From positions 1-64,000 of the forward strand of contig NZ_JAMPKY010000005.1 in NCBI RefSeq assembly GCF_039962255.1: a stretch of 64,000 nucleotides of DNA, read 5' to 3'. Position numbers and translations under genes: made by a program. The stretch is from Leptolyngbya subtilissima AS-A7. Its GTDB lineage: Bacteria; Cyanobacteriota; Cyanobacteriia; Phormidesmidales; Phormidesmidaceae. The notes below the pieces were generated by a model that saw nothing but the letters and a program-made list of their open reading frames with translations, was not told the origin of the DNA and searched no databases. Below, piece by piece: positions 7,013 to 15,023 of this stretch (its first letter is position 1; every line of letters starts with the position of its first letter).

Positions 7013-9826
7013 ATGCAGTATTCAGTCAAGCTTCTCGTTGCCGCACTGTTTGCCCTGAGCCCAGCCGCTCACCCAGAGCTGAGGAATTTTGCCCTGGCCC
7101 AGGTAGCTCAGAGCCCGGCCTTTTCGCTGCCTGAAACTGTGCCCTCAGGCACTACCCTCTCGATTCAGAGTTCCCCTAATTTGGGCTTTGCTGCCGATGC
7201 CCTCAAGAAGGAGTTTGAAGCGGCCTACGACGGTAGTGAAGTGGGCGTGGAGGTGACCAACAGCGATGGGGCGATCGCGGCGCTAATCGATGGCGACACT
7301 GACCTAGCAGCGATCGGGCGTCCCCTGACGGAGGAAGAGCAGGCGCAAGACCTAAATACGGTCGCTCTAGATCGAGCCAAAATTGCCATTATTATTGGTG
7401 CCGACAACCCCTTCAACGGCAACCTAACCTTTGAGCAGTTTGCCGGCATGTTTCGCGGCGACATTACCGACTGGGCTGAAGTCGGTGGAGAGCCTGGTCC
7501 AATTCGCTTTGTCGATCGCCCCGAAGACAGCGATACGCGACGTTCGCTCAGCCAGTACGACGTCTTTGGTGGCGCTTCGTTTGAGGCTGGCCCTACTACC
7601 GACACTGTGGCTGAAGATGACACGGCAGCGGTGATTCAGGCGTTGAACGATGACGGCATTAGCTATGCGATCGCCCCCCATGTCACCGATCAGCCGGCGG
7701 TCAAAATCGTGCCCATGCACCAGACCCTGCCCGATGACCCCCGCTATCCCTATTCGCAACCCCGCTACTTTGTCTATAAAGGTGAACCTAGCCCCGCAGT
7801 AGCCGCCTTTTTGGGCTACGCCACCTCCTCCACCGGGCAATCGGCCCTAGCTGCGGCTCAGGTTGCTGAGGTGGGAGAGGTAGCGGCAGGGGTAACCGCC
7901 CCAGGCTCCCCCGCTGCCGAAGAAACCCCAGCGGCGGCTCCTGCCCCTGGTGAGACAGACCCCGCTGCTACCGAGGCTCCGGCCGATCCGGCCCCGGTAG
8001 CCGACAATAACGCTGGATTTCCCTGGTGGTGGCTGCTGCTGCCTTTAGCAGCTTTGGGTGGGTTAGCCTGGGCGATCGGTCGCAGCAGACGCGGGTTAAC
8101 ACCAGGCCCTGGCACCCCTGCGGATGCTCCTCCTACTGCCGAACATCCCCTGCCCACCCCAATCGATCCTGCCGTTGCTGCTCCCCCGGTTGAGCCGGTT
8201 GTAGTGCCGCCTGTCGTAATAGATGAGCCCATAGCCGCTGCTGTGCCAGAAGAGCCCGTGCCGGTTGTCGATCTTCCCGACTCCGCTCCGGTCGAGCCAC
8301 CCGTACCTGAACCTGAAATTGTCGCTGTAGATGAAGTGCCCGCTGCCCCCGAACCGGTAGTAGCCCCCCCAGAGCCTGAACCGGCTATGCCCGCTGCTAT
8401 CCCCGTGACGCTGGGGCTTGCAGGTTTGGCTGCTGGGGCCGCTGCGTCAGAAGCACCCGCGCCGGTTGTCGATCTTCCCGAACCTGCTCCGGTCGAGCCA
8501 CCCGTACCTGAACCTGAAATTGTCGCTATGGATGAAGTGCCCGCTGCCCCCGAACCGGCAGTAACCCCCACAGAGCCTGAACCGGCCGTGCCTGCTGCTG
8601 TCCCTGTGACGCTGGGGCTCGCAGGCTTGGCTGCTGGGGCCGCAGCATCTTTGGCCAGCACTGAAGATCAGTCTGCCGTTGAGGCCAGCAAATATAATGT
8701 GATCGGTCGACCGGCTGAAGGCGATATAGATCTGTCTACTATTGATGACGGTCTGCCGCCCTTGCCCGACGGCTATGGCGAAAGCCGCATTGTGCTAATG
8801 CCCCGTGATCCGCAATGGGCCTACGCCTACTGGGATACACCCAGTTCTCGCAAAGAAGAGCTGCGCCGTCAGGGGGGCGAACATCTGGCCCTGCGGTTGT
8901 ACGACGTCACCGGCATCAATTTAGATAGCCAGGCTCCCCACAGTCTGCAACAGGTGGGCTGCGACGAACTGGCCCGCGAGTGGTACATGCAGATTCCGGT
9001 GAGCGATCGCGACTACCAAGTCGAGATTGGCTACCTGACGGGCGATGGCCGCTGGCTGGTGCTGGCTCGCTCTAACACCATTCGCGTACCGCCCGTTTAC
9101 CCCTCCGACTGGACAGAAGAACATTTCCTCACCGTTATCTGGGACGAAAATCTGCGCGGCAAGACCATCATGACGCTGGTTGATCCTCGCGTTGAGAGGG
9201 CCGATGCCGGTGCGCTGCATGCCCAGCTCTATTCCTTGGCCCAGGGCGGTGAAGCTCTGCGCGTGGATGGCTCTTTGTTTGGCTCGATGCAGCACGTGGC
9301 TGGGTCTATGGCACCCTCCATTAGCTCTTTCATCTTTCCGTCCGGGGCGGGTCTAGGCGCGGCGGCAATTGGGCCTGGTCCGACCATGTCCGGGGTATCG
9401 GGCTTTACCCTCTCGGGTTTCCCTGGGGCAATGGCTGAATTTCCTGGCCTGACAATGTCGGGCATTGGCAGTCTCACCATGTCAGGGGTTGCTGGTCTGA
9501 CCATGTCTGGAGCAGGCTTTTCGGCCTCGGCGCCACCCATTCGGCCCCGCGAGTTTTGGCTGGTGGCCGATGCCGAGTTGATTGTTTACGGTGCGACAGA
9601 ACCCGATGCTACCGTAACCGTGGCGGGCAACCCCATTCAGCTCAACGAAGATGGCACCTTCCGCTTCCAGATCTCCTTCCAGGACGGCACTGTTGACTAC
9701 CCGATTATGGCGGTGGCGGCCGATGGCGAGCAGAGCCGCAACATTCACATGACCTTTGAGCGCCAGACCCCTGAGCGACGCACCAACACCAAAGACGAAG
9801 CCCAGGAAGAGTGGCCGAATTTATAG
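7013..9826 (+). CDS. Periplasmic binding (PstS-like) domain / TM / Pro-rich linker / DUF4912 fusion protein
   Basis: The protein has 937 residues. A signal peptide (1-30) is followed by a phosphate-binding-protein-like domain (about 40-285; TLSIQSSPNLGFAADALKKEF, DLAAIGRPLTEEE). Next come an Ala/Pro linker and one strong membrane span (about 340-356, WWWLLLPLAALGGLAWAIG) flanked by RSRRG, which predicts a cytoplasmic C-terminal part. The linker at 360-560 is Pro/Glu/Val-rich and contains two near-identical 67-residue units. A DUF4912 domain follows (about 590-720; RIVLMPRDPQWAYAYWD), then short TMSG repeats and a small beta-rich C-terminal domain (about 850-925). It looks like a transmembrane receptor that senses a ligand outside and signals or binds inside. 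DUF4912 function is unknown. The start ATG 7013 lacks an obvious Shine-Dalgarno. Confidence 0.85.
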   Translation: MQYSVKLLVAALFALSPAAHPELRNFALAQVAQSPAFSLPETVPSGTTLSIQSSPNLGFAADALKKEFEAAYDGSEVGVEVTNSDGAIAALIDGDTDLAAIGRPLTEEEQAQDLNTVALDRAKIAIIIGADNPFNGNLTFEQFAGMFRGDITDWAEVGGEPGPIRFVDRPEDSDTRRSLSQYDVFGGASFEAGPTTDTVAEDDTAAVIQALNDDGISYAIAPHVTDQPAVKIVPMHQTLPDDPRYPYSQPRYFVYKGEPSPAVAAFLGYATSSTGQSALAAAQVAEVGEVAAGVTAPGSPAAEETPAAAPAPGETDPAATEAPADPAPVADNNAGFPWWWLLLPLAALGGLAWAIGRSRRGLTPGPGTPADAPPTAEHPLPTPIDPAVAAPPVEPVVVPPVVIDEPIAAAVPEEPVPVVDLPDSAPVEPPVPEPEIVAVDEVPAAPEPVVAPPEPEPAMPAAIPVTLGLAGLAAGAAASEAPAPVVDLPEPAPVEPPVPEPEIVAMDEVPAAPEPAVTPTEPEPAVPAAVPVTLGLAGLAAGAAASLASTEDQSAVEASKYNVIGRPAEGDIDLSTIDDGLPPLPDGYGESRIVLMPRDPQWAYAYWDTPSSRKEELRRQGGEHLALRLYDVTGINLDSQAPHSLQQVGCDELAREWYMQIPVSDRDYQVEIGYLTGDGRWLVLARSNTIRVPPVYPSDWTEEHFLTVIWDENLRGKTIMTLVDPRVERADAGALHAQLYSLAQGGEALRVDGSLFGSMQHVAGSMAPSISSFIFPSGAGLGAAAIGPGPTMSGVSGFTLSGFPGAMAEFPGLTMSGIGSLTMSGVAGLTMSGAGFSASAPPIRPREFWLVADAELIVYGATEPDATVTVAGNPIQLNEDGTFRFQISFQDGTVDYPIMAVAADGEQSRNIHMTFERQTPERRTNTKDEAQEEWPNL
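8261..8651 (+). repeat. 201-bp in-gene tandem duplication (two units)
   Basis: Two copies of a 201-bp (67-codon) unit begin at 8261 and 8462, each starting CCGGTTGTCGATCTTCCCGA. They encode Pro/Glu/Val-rich linker followed by a short hydrophobic VTLGLAGLAAGAAAS segment. The copies differ by scattered substitutions, so the duplication is not brand new but is still easily aligned. Confidence 0.9.
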
Positions 9827-9860
9827 TTTTGGGGTGAATAGAGGGCTGACTTGTGGGGAG

Positions 9861-9906
9861 GGGTATAAGGTTTAGGGTCTAGGGCTGCCCCTACGACCTT
9901 ATACCC
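9861..9906. terminator. Bidirectional hairpin between convergent genes
   Basis: GGGTATAAGG (9861-9870) pairs perfectly with CCTTATACCC (9897-9906), and an inner TAGGG/CCCTA stem fits in the loop. It lies between the stop codons of the DUF4912 fusion (plus) and the hydantoinase (minus). There is no long T-run, so it may be a transcript-end stabiliser rather than a classical terminator. The same sequence is part of a dispersed repeat, with a second copy at 11471-11546. Confidence 0.55.
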
Positions 9907-9921
9907 TGGACCTTGCACCCC

Positions 9922-11337
9922 TTAAAGCACTCTTCCTGAGGCGCTGCGGGGAAGATATTGGCCCATGCCCGATCGCCCCAGCCATTCGTCGCCATCGACA
10001 ATGCACTGGCCCCGCAGAAAGACTTTTTTGACCTTGCCCGTGACTTCTCGCCCCTCAAACAGCGAATAATCCACCAGGGAATGATGAGTGCTGGCGCTGA
10101 GGGTGTGAGTTTCGTTGGGGTCAAACAGCACCAGGTCGGCATCGCTACCGACAGCGATCGTGCCCTTCTGGGGAAATAGGCCAAACATTTTGGCCGGGGC
10201 GGTAGCGGTGAGCTGCACAAAGCGGTTGAGGTTGATGCGTCCGGCTCTGACTCCACCGTCGTAGAGTAGTGTCAGGCGCAGTTCTACCCCAGGGGCACCG
10301 TTGGGGATGCGGTTGAAATTATCCCGACCGACCTGCTTTGACTTGAGAATCCCGAGGGGGTTCTCGTTCATGCAGAAAGGGCAGTGGTCGGTGGCCACCA
10401 GCTGAAGGTCATCGAATTGGAGCCCCCGCCACAGGGCATGTTGGCAGTCGTGATTCCTTAAGGGTGGAGTCATCACGTATTTTGCCGCCTCAAAGCCGGG
10501 AGCGTCGTACTCCGACTCATCGAGAAAGAGGTAGTGAGGGCAGGTTTCGGCAAAGGCATGAATGCCGCGATCGCGCGCCTCCACTACTGCCTCCAAGGCT
10601 TCCTTTGCCGATAGGTGCACAATGTATACCGGCACCTCCGCCAGCTCCGCAATGCGAATCACCCGGTGGGCGGCTTCCCCTTCCATTAGGCTGGGGCGGG
10701 TGAGCTGATGGTATTTAGGCGAAGTGTTGCCCTGCTCTAGCGCCTCTTCAATCAGCGCTTGAATGACCACGCCATTCTCAGCGTGGAGGTTGACCATGCC
10801 GCCGTGATCGCCCGTGCGGCGCATGGTTCTAAAGATATCGGCGTCGTCAACCATCAGCACGCTGGGGTAGGCCATGTAGAGCTTGAAGCTAGACACCCCA
10901 TCCTGGTTGATCAGATCGGGTAGCTCGGCTAAAGAGCCGGGGTTAATGTCGGTGAGAATAACGTGAAAGGCGTAGTCAACGCAGCACTGGGGTTCAGCCG
11001 CCGCCAGACGTCTATCTAAGGCTGCCTTGGGGCTGTCGTTGTGGAACTGCTGAGCAAAGTCAATGATGGTGGTGGTGCCGCCAAAGGCTGCTGAGCGAGT
11101 ACCCGTTTCAAATGTGTCGCAGGTGTAGACATCGTTGCCCATGGGGGTTTCCATGTGCACATGGGCGTCAATGCCGCCGGGTAGGACTAGCAAACCGGCG
11201 GCATTGTGACATTCAGCATTCTCTACCGAGAGCTGGCGGCCAATGGCCTCAATGCGGCCATCTTGAATGAGGATGTCACCCTGGTAGTCGTCTACCGCTG
11301 TGACAATGCGACCACCCTGAATCAATACCGATGTCAT
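9922..11337 (-). CDS. Dihydropyrimidinase / hydantoinase (cyclic amidohydrolase)
   Basis: This zinc amidohydrolase is about 471 residues long and opens six-membered dihydropyrimidine or five-membered hydantoin rings, normally in the reductive pyrimidine degradation pathway. The binuclear metal site is complete: His59 and His61 (DAHVH), carbamylated Lys152 (SFKLYMAYPS), His185 (NLHAEN), His241 (IVHLSAKEA) and Asp317 (ATDHCPF). I chose the ATG at 11337 (MTSVLIQGG), which fits the family N-terminus; the frame extends 16 codons further upstream with no similarity. No other pyrimidine-catabolism gene is in the window, so the physiological substrate is uncertain. It converges with the DUF4912 fusion. 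Confidence 0.93.
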   Translation of the reverse strand: MTSVLIQGGRIVTAVDDYQGDILIQDGRIEAIGRQLSVENAECHNAAGLLVLPGGIDAHVHMETPMGNDVYTCDTFETGTRSAAFGGTTTIIDFAQQFHNDSPKAALDRRLAAAEPQCCVDYAFHVILTDINPGSLAELPDLINQDGVSSFKLYMAYPSVLMVDDADIFRTMRRTGDHGGMVNLHAENGVVIQALIEEALEQGNTSPKYHQLTRPSLMEGEAAHRVIRIAELAEVPVYIVHLSAKEALEAVVEARDRGIHAFAETCPHYLFLDESEYDAPGFEAAKYVMTPPLRNHDCQHALWRGLQFDDLQLVATDHCPFCMNENPLGILKSKQVGRDNFNRIPNGAPGVELRLTLLYDGGVRAGRINLNRFVQLTATAPAKMFGLFPQKGTIAVGSDADLVLFDPNETHTLSASTHHSLVDYSLFEGREVTGKVKKVFLRGQCIVDGDEWLGRSGMGQYLPRSASGRVL

Positions 11338-11470
11338 AGCAAGCCTTTGCAGCGAAACGGCTGGCCAAGTGGCCCAATTGCCCATTCCCTCAGGGGAAGC
11401 GCAATGTTGCTATGACTATAGTGAGTGACCTAATGTTTGCCCATTAAATAAATGTGCAGTTGTAGGGGGA

Positions 11471-11546
11471 GGAAGGTTCCAGGTTTAGGGTTTAGGTATG
11501 ACGAGCCACCGTGAACCTTATATCTTGCACCTTGCACCATAAACCC
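11471..11546. repeat. Second copy of a dispersed intergenic repeat (other copy at 9861-9921)
   Basis: The segment AGGTTTAGGGTTTAGG, a spacer and ACCTTATATCTTGCACCTTG matches AGGTTTAGGGTCTAGG and ACCTTATACCCTGGACCTTG at 9868-9917. Both copies flank the hydantoinase gene and both contain an outer inverted repeat (here AAGGTTC/GAACCTT). It looks like a short non-coding dispersed repeat. Confidence 0.6.
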
Positions 11547-11553
11547 CAGATCC

Positions 11554-11799
11554 CTAGTTGCGATAGTGCAACTCTTCGAGCCAGGTGCGGAGCTCGTCGG
11601 CAGAAGCGTGGTCGATCGCCATCTGGGTAATGGGGTCGTAGGCATTCCACAGAGTTTGATCAGAGGTATCGCTGGCTTTCCACACGCGGGGTTCAGTGGT
11701 GGCTTCGAGGTGAGCCAACAGGTTTTGCCAGAGGGTGCCGAGTTGGGCAACCAGGCCAGTGGTGCTGCCATTGTGAATCGGCCAATAGCTGCTATTCAT
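11554..11799 (-). CDS. Small hypothetical protein (81 residues)
   Basis: This small soluble protein is Trp-rich for its size (MNSSYWPIHNGST at the start, TWLEELHYRN at the end). I do not recognise a family. The start at 11799 is well supported by a strong AAAGGAG ribosome binding site 6 bases upstream, so I regard it as a real gene. It has no signal peptide or membrane span and is mostly helical by eye, with several tryptophans (WQNLL, RVWKAS, LWNAY). It stands alone between the hydantoinase start and the DUF4278 region. Confidence 0.65.
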   Translation of the reverse strand: MNSSYWPIHNGSTTGLVAQLGTLWQNLLAHLEATTEPRVWKASDTSDQTLWNAYDPITQMAIDHASADELRTWLEELHYRN

Positions 11800-12206
11800 A
11801 AGTAGATCTCCTTTAGTGTTGCGTCGAGGGTTTTTCACCCACAACCTGAGAATAGATTTCTGTATCTAAAATTACAAAAACTTTCTGTCATGGTAGATAT
11901 GAATAACTTTCATGGGCGATTTGCGGAGCGTAAAGCCTATGGCATCAAGAAACGGGAACCGACTCGGAACGAGTATCTGTTCCGGAATCGCTTGCTAAAG
12001 CGATGCATATGCTCTCCATGTAGAATTGTCAAAAGCTGATATTTTCAAAAAACAGTAGCGTATTATACAAATATCAAGATAATCGTTCATCTCCCCCTGA
12101 CGTTTACTGGGTGCATTCCCCCTCAGGCACCCCAGATGGGAGACGGAAGTAGGGACACTCCCGAAGGAACGCGCCTCACTACGCATCGCTTCTAGGAGGC
12201 GGCATT
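11800..12206 (+). other. Intergenic region, 407 bp, upstream of DUF4278 gene
   Basis: The region is moderately AT-rich in its first half. An open frame at 11890-12039 (49 codons, very basic, MVDMNNFHGRF...) has no ribosome binding site and no recognised family, so I leave it uncalled. Just before the DUF4278 gene, CGCCTC (12172-12177) can pair with GAGGCG (12196-12201), which includes the AGGAGG ribosome binding site. Confidence 0.4.
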
Positions 12207-12716
12207 ATGAAACTCACCTATCGCGGTCACAGCTACGACGCTCCATCTCAGCCCGCGCCCAAAGTGGGCGAAACCATCGACACCGGCAACTATCGAGGTG
12301 CTCCAGTGGCATTTGAGGCTTTGGCCGAACTGCCTGCTCAGCCCGCTGCCGATTTGACCTGGCGTGGTGTGTCCCATCGCACGGGTATTGCTGCTCCGGT
12401 GGCAGCGATTCCGGAACGGATCGCTCCGCGAATCGCCCCGGTGGTCATAGCCGCAGAGCTGCCGGCGGTTGCCGCTAGCCTCGTTGCCCCTGCGGTGGAA
12501 TCTGAAGCCACGCCTGTTAACATCTCTGACCTAGCCCGCAACCTGTTTATTCGCCGTCACCAGCGCAGCCGTCGCCGCGAGCAGGGCATGATGGTGCGCC
12601 TAGCCGCTGAGGTCGGCATCTCTGTAGAAGACGCGGCTCACTACGAAAGCCACATTCAAGGCAAAATGCCCCATGATTTCTCCGGCTACGATCGCGGCTC
12701 AGCCGCCATGAGCTAG
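12207..12716 (+). CDS. DUF4278 domain-containing protein
   Basis: This 169-residue cyanobacterial protein starts with the DUF4278 hallmark MKLTYRGHSYDA; a second echo (LTWRGVSHRTG) occurs near residue 50. The middle is Ala/Pro/Val-rich and probably unstructured. The C-terminal 60 residues are basic then acidic and helical (NLFIRRHQRSRRREQGMMVR). An ideal AGGAGG ribosome binding site precedes the ATG by 7 bases. The function of DUF4278 is not known; such proteins are typically small, soluble and specific to cyanobacteria. Its stop codon overlaps the stop codon of the convergent lipoate ligase gene by 4 bp. Confidence 0.85.
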   Translation: MKLTYRGHSYDAPSQPAPKVGETIDTGNYRGAPVAFEALAELPAQPAADLTWRGVSHRTGIAAPVAAIPERIAPRIAPVVIAAELPAVAASLVAPAVESEATPVNISDLARNLFIRRHQRSRRREQGMMVRLAAEVGISVEDAAHYESHIQGKMPHDFSGYDRGSAAMS

Positions 12717-13507
12717 CTTCGAACCGATACGGCAGATGGCTCGGTGCTCTGGCACTCCGGGCCATTTTTTTGTGCCAGGGCGTAGACCTCTACCCACTCT
12801 TGTTGGGTTAGAGGTTGGGCAATGAGCTGGCAATTAAAGCAATCCTCGGCCGCCTGAGTGAGCGATTCAATGATTTTGGAGACGGTCAACCCCTGTCGCA
12901 CAGCCAGCTGGGCCTGACTCGCTGGCCGTGCTGGCGTTTGAAACACCTGCTGCCACAGCTCGGCATCGGTCATCAATCCCATCGAGCCATGCTGAAGTAG
13001 GCAGGAACCGCGCCGCAGCTGGGCACTGCCGATCACCTTGATGCCTTGAGCATCGACCAAATCGGCACTGGTGGCCAGGGCAAAGCAGTTGTGCGAACGT
13101 CCATAGTCTCGACCGGGCTGCCCAAACGTGAGGGATACACCCAACTTTGCCCAGCCCGCAATTAAGAACTGGCAGAGAAATCTGTAGGCTTGGTCGCGGC
13201 TTCCAGCAATGTGAGAAGTCACTAGGGCATAGGTCAAATCGCCTTGGTGTAGTACTCCACGCCCGCCGGTCGGTCGCTGCACCAGCTCCACCGGCTGTCC
13301 CTGCCAGACAAGACTTTGCCAATGGTCAGGCATCTGCCGCCGCTGGCTTGCCCCTAGGGAAATCGCTGCCGGATTCCAGGTGTAGAACCGCAGGGTGGGC
13401 GGATGCCCCTGGTGCTGATGCTGATCGAGCAGCCAGGCATCGATCGCCATCTGCACCGCGCCGGAGGCATCCAGCAATGGAATCAGCCGCCAGGTCACCT
13501 GACTCAA
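12713..13507 (-). CDS. Lipoate-protein ligase / octanoyltransferase (BPL/LplA/LipM family)
   Basis: This 264-residue enzyme attaches lipoate or octanoate to the lipoyl domains of 2-oxoacid dehydrogenases and GcvH. Visible motifs are the RRP-like [10 protein letters not shown] substrate loop (about residues 77-86), the conserved lysine loop [11 protein letters not shown], and a Cys in the SHNCFALAT segment at the position of the catalytic cysteine of Bacillus octanoyltransferase LipM. The cysteine and the adjacent lipA suggest an octanoyltransferase role feeding lipoyl synthase, although an ATP-dependent ligase cannot be excluded. The start codon overlaps the lipA stop by 4 bp, showing translational coupling in a folB-lipA-ligase operon. 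Confidence 0.88.
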   Translation of the reverse strand: MSQVTWRLIPLLDASGAVQMAIDAWLLDQHQHQGHPPTLRFYTWNPAAISLGASQRRQMPDHWQSLVWQGQPVELVQRPTGGRGVLHQGDLTYALVTSHIAGSRDQAYRFLCQFLIAGWAKLGVSLTFGQPGRDYGRSHNCFALATSADLVDAQGIKVIGSAQLRRGSCLLQHGSMGLMTDAELWQQVFQTPARPASQAQLAVRQGLTVSKIIESLTQAAEDCFNCQLIAQPLTQQEWVEVYALAQKNGPECQSTEPSAVSVRS

Positions 13508-14412
13508 GGCGCTTCCCCAGCGTGGTAAGAGCTGCGCACCAACGGCCCAGAGCGCACATGCTCGAATCCGAGTCCTTGGGCAATTTTTCCTAACCGGGTG
13601 AACTCTTCAGGAGTCCAGTAGCGATCGACTGGACGGTGATCGAGAGAGGGGCGCATGTATTGGCCGATGGTGATGCGATCGCACCCCACCTGCCGCAAAT
13701 CTTGCATCGCCTCAATCAGTTCTGCCTCGGTTTCGCCGTGGCCCACCATCAGTCCCGATTTTGTCGGCATGGTGTGGTCAAATTCCTTCACCAGCGATAG
13801 GACACGGAGGGAGCGATCGTACTTAGCCCCGCGCCGCACTGGATCTTGCAGTCGCCGCACAGTTTCGAGGTTGTGGTTGTAGCAGGCGGGCTTGGCAGCC
13901 ACTACGGTCTGAACGCGATCGGCCTGCCCGACTGCACGGGTTGGCCCACCCCAAAAGTCTGGAGTCAACACTTCGATTTCAATCCCCGGATTCTCCTGAC
14001 GAATGGTGTGCATCACGGTGGCGAACCAGCTGGCCCCGTGGTCGGGTAAATCATCCCGCGCTACCGAAGTCAGCACCACGTAGCGCAAGCCCAGCAGCCG
14101 TACCGATTCCGCAACCTTTTCGGGTTCGTAGGGGTCGAGGGTCATGGGCGCGTGGCCCTTTTCCACCTGACAAAATGAGCAGGCGCGGGTGCACACCGAC
14201 CCCATCAGCAAAAAGGTGGCGGTGCGGTTGGCGTAGCACTCGCCTCGGTTGGGGCAGCGGCCCTCTTCGCAAATGGTGTGAATTTGCCGCTCTTTGACAA
14301 TGCGCTGCACTGCCGAAATCTCGCTGGCGTTGCCGATAGGGCGACGCAGCCAGTCGGGCATGCGCTCTAGCTCAGCCCTGAGCTGCTGCCGTGAATTGGT
14401 TGTAGAAGTCAT
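13504..14412 (-). CDS. lipA: Lipoyl synthase
   Basis: This radical SAM enzyme inserts two sulfurs at C6 and C8 of protein-bound octanoyl groups. Both iron-sulfur cluster motifs are present: the auxiliary cluster cysteines in [12 protein letters not shown] and the radical SAM CxxxCxxC in CTRACSFC. The C-terminal RSSYHAGE contains the serine that ligates the auxiliary cluster. I chose ATG 14412 ([10 protein letters not shown]), giving 302 residues; a GTG 21 bases upstream lies in a repeat-like sequence. It is coupled to the downstream ligase by a 4-bp overlap and lies 52 bp after folB. Confidence 0.97.
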   Translation of the reverse strand: MTSTTNSRQQLRAELERMPDWLRRPIGNASEISAVQRIVKERQIHTICEEGRCPNRGECYANRTATFLLMGSVCTRACSFCQVEKGHAPMTLDPYEPEKVAESVRLLGLRYVVLTSVARDDLPDHGASWFATVMHTIRQENPGIEIEVLTPDFWGGPTRAVGQADRVQTVVAAKPACYNHNLETVRRLQDPVRRGAKYDRSLRVLSLVKEFDHTMPTKSGLMVGHGETEAELIEAMQDLRQVGCDRITIGQYMRPSLDHRPVDRYWTPEEFTRLGKIAQGLGFEHVRSGPLVRSSYHAGEAP

Positions 14413-14423
14413 GAGCCACCGTG

Positions 14424-14443
14424 GGGTAGGCACTGCCCACCAG
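14424..14443. repeat. Short palindromic intergenic repeat (GGTAGGCACTGCCCACC type)
   Basis: GGGGTAGGCACTGCCCACCA lies between folB and lipA. A related sequence, AGGGTGGGCACTGCTCACCA, occurs just after bioB (about 23907-23926). Both are near-palindromes around CACTG, resembling REP-like dispersed repeats of cyanobacterial genomes. Confidence 0.5.
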
Positions 14444-14464
14444 GTTTACGTTAGGAATTACCGC

Positions 14465-14830
14465 TTACTGGATTCTATCGCGGGTGATTTCTACCGCCAC
14501 CTGACCCGTGTAGTCGGGGATAGGTGGATTGAGCTTGGTAACTTTGACCGTGACCCGTTGCAGACGCGCATCAGAGTCGAGCGCTAGGGTAGCGATCGCC
14601 CCCGCCAGCCGCTCAATTAGCGCAAACTTGGCTTCGCGAATAATCTGCTGGGTGCCGTTGATCACGGTGCGATAGTCGTGGGTGTCGGCGAGGCGATCGC
14701 TCTGGGTAGCCTCAGCCAAATCCAAATACAGTATGAGGTCGGCCTGAAACCACTGGCCCAGCACGTTTTCTTCGGGCAGCGCCCCCGTGTAGCCGTAGGC
14801 GCGAATATTGCTTAAGTGAATGGCATCCAT
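14465..14830 (-). CDS. folB: Dihydroneopterin aldolase
   Basis: This 121-residue enzyme of folate synthesis converts 7,8-dihydroneopterin to 6-hydroxymethyl-dihydropterin and glycolaldehyde. Family features are the opening MDAIHLSNIRAYGYTGALPEE with the conserved Tyr and Glu, DTHDYRTV in the middle, and a C-terminal VTKLNPPIP containing the catalytic lysine. I set the start at ATG 14830, which gives the normal family length; the frame continues upstream without similarity. It is the first gene of a probable operon with lipA and the lipoate ligase, a pairing that joins two cofactor pathways. Confidence 0.95.
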   Translation of the reverse strand: MDAIHLSNIRAYGYTGALPEENVLGQWFQADLILYLDLAEATQSDRLADTHDYRTVINGTQQIIREAKFALIERLAGAIATLALDSDARLQRVTVKVTKLNPPIPDYTGQVAVEITRDRIQ

Positions 14831-15023
14831 AAAGTACGAGATTTTTGATTGAGAGATGAATATTATCTTCGCTCCGCTCCTCAGATATTTGGTGCAACAC
14901 GCCAACTAAAACCCCCCTTATTTAGGAAGGGCAGAGGAGATCTCTAAAGAGACCGTTGACCACTGCCCTCCCAAACTCGGGGGGCGGGAGATTTGGAGAT
15001 GTGTCTTACCGAACGGCGTTGAG

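Noticed and set aside
7858-8661. Minus-strand open frame of 267 codons
   Set aside because: It is the antisense of the Pro/Ala-rich linker of the DUF4912 fusion; its Gly/Ser/Ala/Thr sequence is a compositional shadow.
11890-12039. Plus-strand frame of 49 codons, very basic
   Set aside because: No Shine-Dalgarno precedes it and no family is recognised; it may be chance in an AT-rich gap.
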